A DNA stretch of 17,828 bases, taken from RGIG7111 sp036839975 (lineage in GTDB: Bacteria; Bacillota; Clostridia; Peptostreptococcales; Anaerovoracaceae). This document shows, in pieces, positions 16,066 through 17,828 of this stretch. Under the pieces are notes generated by a model that saw nothing but the letters and a program-made list of their open reading frames with translations, was not told where the DNA came from and did not search any database. How positions within the stretch are numbered: position 1 is the stretch's first letter; each line of letters begins with the position of its first letter. The stretch spans positions 1 to 17,828 of the forward strand of contig DAISVU010000025.1 of assembly GCA_036839975.1 (NCBI GenBank), in the 5' to 3' direction. Position numbers and translations under genes: made by a program.

Positions 16066-16458
16066 CTATCTATTGCCGTAGGTAGAGTCATTTTTATTTC
16101 TATTCACCGTTTCAAACATTTCCAGAATATATGCCAGAAGTTCAAGTTTATTTTCATCCATATCGCAGTCCAAATTAACATTTTTAAAATATTCTTCAAG
16201 CATCTTCAGTTTCGTTTTCAGTTCATCAAACACTCTTATATTTCCAAATACCTCAACCCTATGATTTAAGCTGATTTGAATCATATAGTCCTGTTTATTT
16301 AATCCTGATAATGCTATTTTCTCTTCCAATAAACTTTTCTCTTCAGGTGACATTCTGAAATTCACTATAATATTTCTTTTTCTGTTGTTATCGACTTTCA
16401 GTTTTCTACCTCTTGACTGTAGACTTTCTCTTTTAAATATCTTACTCATCTTAATCAA
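16066..16458 (-). CDS. Small ribbon-helix-helix protein, MobC-like
   Basis: A 130-residue basic protein with a ribbon-helix-helix-like segment RNIIVNFRMSPEEKSLLEEK, followed by GLNKQDYMIQ and a helical tail. Similar proteins are often labelled mobilization proteins in Firmicutes elements. The start is TTG at 16458, one base after the integrase stop, with GGAA 6 bases upstream; the internal ATG at 16449 would leave a spacing of 15. The position next to int suggests a DNA-binding role in excision control or in the relaxosome. Exact function is unknown. Confidence 0.6.
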   Translation of the reverse strand: MIKMSKIFKRESLQSRGRKLKVDNNRKRNIIVNFRMSPEEKSLLEEKIALSGLNKQDYMIQISLNHRVEVFGNIRVFDELKTKLKMLEEYFKNVNLDCDMDENKLELLAYILEMFETVNRNKNDSTYGNR

Positions 16459-16459
16459 T

Positions 16460-17529
16460 TTAATTCCTTTCTTTCTCTATCGTTTCAATGATTTCCAACT
16501 GCTTTGACGGATATAAATGTGCATAATTTAAGGTTATCGAGATACTTTCATGACCTAATCTTTCTGCAATCACCACAGGAGAAAAGCCTTGCTCTATCAA
16601 ATATGCAACATGAGAGTATCTTAAATCATGAACTCTAATTCTTTTTACTCCTGATAATTTACAGCCTCTATCCATTTCATGATGTAAATATGATTTTGTA
16701 AAAGTAAAGAGCCTTGCCTTTGAATCCAGATGATAATACATTCCGAAGAAATCAGACATTTCATCACATAGAAATTGTGGTAATTGAATTGTTCTATTAC
16801 TTTTTTCCGTCTTTGGAGATGTAATATAATCTTTTCCTTTTAACCTTTGAAATGATTTGCTAATAGTTAGAATTTTCTTCTCAAGGTCAAAATCATCTTT
16901 TGTAAGTGCAAGCAATTCACCCTCTCTAATGCCACACCAATAAAGAATCTCAAAGGCATAATATGAAGCTGGCTTGCTTTTAATACTTTCAGCAAATTTT
17001 TCATACTCCTCTTTCGTCCAAAACAACATTTCCTGTGCCTTTGATTTTCCCATCTTAGTTGTTTTATGAGCGGGATTGCTTGTTAATCCATAATATTTAT
17101 TGGCATGGTTAAGAATAGCATTTAATGATTCTGAATTGTTCTCAAATATGTTTGAGAATATGACTTTCCTTCACCATCAGATTTTTTAAGTAATTCATTC
17201 TGCCATTGTAAAATATCCGGAGCCGTTATTTCAGCTATAGATTTTTTGGCAAAGTAAGGTATTATTTTCGTTTCTATAATATGCACCTTTGTTAAGTAGG
17301 TGTTGAATTTAATTCTCGGTCTTAAATCATTCAAATAGATTTCAACAAATGACTCAAAAAGCATATTCAAATCTCTCGACTTACTTGCCAAAAACTCTCG
17401 TTCATACTCCAAAGCCTCTCTCTTTGTAGCGAATCCACGCTTTGTGTGAATCTGTTTCATCCCTTGCCAATCAACATACCTTAAATAGATTTTCCATGTA
17501 CCTTTTTCTTTATCCTTGCTTGCTGACAC
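16460..17529 (-). pseudogene. int: Tyrosine integrase, broken by a one-base frameshift
   Basis: A site-specific tyrosine recombinase for integration and excision. The N-terminal piece (17122-17529; GTG start with AGGAGG 7 bases before, 11 bases after the xis stop) has the arm-binding motif GTWKIYLRYVDWQGMKQIHT and core-binding helices, and ends in TIQNH-stop. The next frame continues at once as LNAILNHANKYYGLTSNPAH and carries the catalytic domain: Arg in CGIREGELLAL, HDLRYSH, LGHES and the nucleophile Tyr in TLNYAHLY. Restoring one base near 17126 gives TIQNQLNAILNHANKYY in one frame and a protein of about 357 residues, a normal length. There is no homopolymer at the break, so a true deletion is likely, although a sequence error is possible. 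Confidence 0.88.
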
Positions 17530-17540
17530 ATCACCACCTC

Positions 17541-17732
17541 CTACACTTCTTTCGTTTGTCCATAACAGTTTTCTTCATAAAATTTTCGATTAACCTTACC
17601 TGCAATCACTATCAGGTTCGGATTGTCTTTTAGCATTCTCTCATTTAATTCTTTTATCATTTTGTATGCTTTGGGTTTGGAAACTCCCCAATCTTTGCTG
17701 ACTTCATCAGCATCAACATACATCTTTCTCAT
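17541..17732 (-). CDS. Excisionase-like small DNA-binding protein
   Basis: A 63-residue basic protein with an Xis/MerR-like winged helix-turn-helix: MYVDADEVSKDWGVSKPKAYKMIKELNERM, then a basic tail ending KVNRKFYEENCYG. GGAGG lies 5 bases before the ATG. It sits directly upstream of int, the normal place for an excisionase that directs the integrase toward excision. Named by size, fold and position only. Confidence 0.8.
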   Translation of the reverse strand: MRKMYVDADEVSKDWGVSKPKAYKMIKELNERMLKDNPNLIVIAGKVNRKFYEENCYGQTKEV

Positions 17733-17762
17733 ATTTTTCCTCCTTTCTCATTTATTTAGACT

Positions 17763-17828
17763 TGCGATATATATTAGTATAATAATTTATATAACATGCG
17801 ATATATATTAGTATAATAATTTATATAA
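17763..17828. repeat. 34-bp AT-rich tandem repeat upstream of xis
   Basis: Two copies of a unit starting TGCGATATATATTAGTATAA lie head to tail (17763-17796 and 17797-17828, the second cut by the window end). They match at every visible position. The unit is very AT-rich and nearly palindromic, and its minus strand has a -10-like TATACT (17776-17781), 44 bases before the xis ATG. Possible roles are integrase/excisionase arm sites, a regulatory region of xis-int, or part of the element end. More copies may lie outside. Confidence 0.6.

Larger units (their letters stand above)
3527..17828 (-). mobile_element. Integrative mobilizable element with restriction cargo (partial, ends undefined)
   Basis: The co-oriented xis, int, RHH, primase, helicase, origin, oriT, mobC and relaxase genes form a complete mobilizable-element backbone without conjugation machinery. 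The type III restriction and NTPase cassette lies immediately downstream on the same strand and is probably its cargo. The right edge is probably at or beyond the tandem repeat. The left edge is unknown: it may lie after the NTPase gene (about 3.48 kb) or include the AlbA-like regulator. I could not find a direct repeat linking the two ends. Confidence 0.6.

Noticed and set aside
1..17828. CRISPR array, tRNA or rRNA genes
   Set aside because: I found no regularly spaced repeats with unique spacers and no cloverleaf or rRNA-like sequence on either strand by eye.

Overview
The window is AT-rich DNA of low-GC Firmicutes character, most like the Clostridia/Tissierellia. The evidence is strong AGGAGG-type ribosome binding sites, GTG and TTG starts, and a relaxase, integrase and primase typical of Gram-positive mobilizable elements. 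Every gene I can support is on the minus strand, so transcription runs from the right end to the left. No host housekeeping gene is visible.

Right part (about 12.0-17.8 kb): the backbone of an integrative and mobilizable element. In transcription order it holds an AT-rich 34-bp tandem repeat, an excisionase-like gene, a tyrosine integrase broken by a one-base frameshift, a small ribbon-helix-helix protein, a primase-polymerase-like protein, a RepA-like hexameric helicase, a dyad of 9-bp iterons (candidate replication origin), a hairpin-bearing candidate oriT, mobC and a MobP-like relaxase. A terminator follows the relaxase.

Middle part (about 3.5-11.9 kb): a tightly packed four-gene cassette with its own promoter. 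It encodes an XRE-family regulator, a type III restriction-modification methyltransferase (Mod), the helicase/nuclease subunit (Res), and a 1256-residue membrane-anchored P-loop NTPase of YobI/KAP type. Gaps between genes are 0, 1 and 3 nt. The res gene is split by a -1 shift at a run of seven A on the coding strand, which is either a mutation, a phase-variable tract or a programmed frameshift. I think this is a cargo defence island and that the NTPase is a functional part of it.

Left part (about 0-3.4 kb): an AlbA/Schlafen-like ATP-binding transcriptional regulator. An extended -10 promoter sits between two perfect 14-bp inverted repeats, and the same core word recurs inside the gene. Then come a short remnant ORF and an IS256-family insertion sequence whose transposase is doubly damaged (internal TGA, and Asp to Glu at a catalytic position). 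At the far left is a duplicated hairpin/terminator block.

Together: xis/int would excise the element, the primase, helicase and iterons would replicate it, MobC and the relaxase would nick oriT for transfer by a helper, and the restriction cassette is the payload. The frameshifted integrase suggests that this copy can no longer excise by itself.
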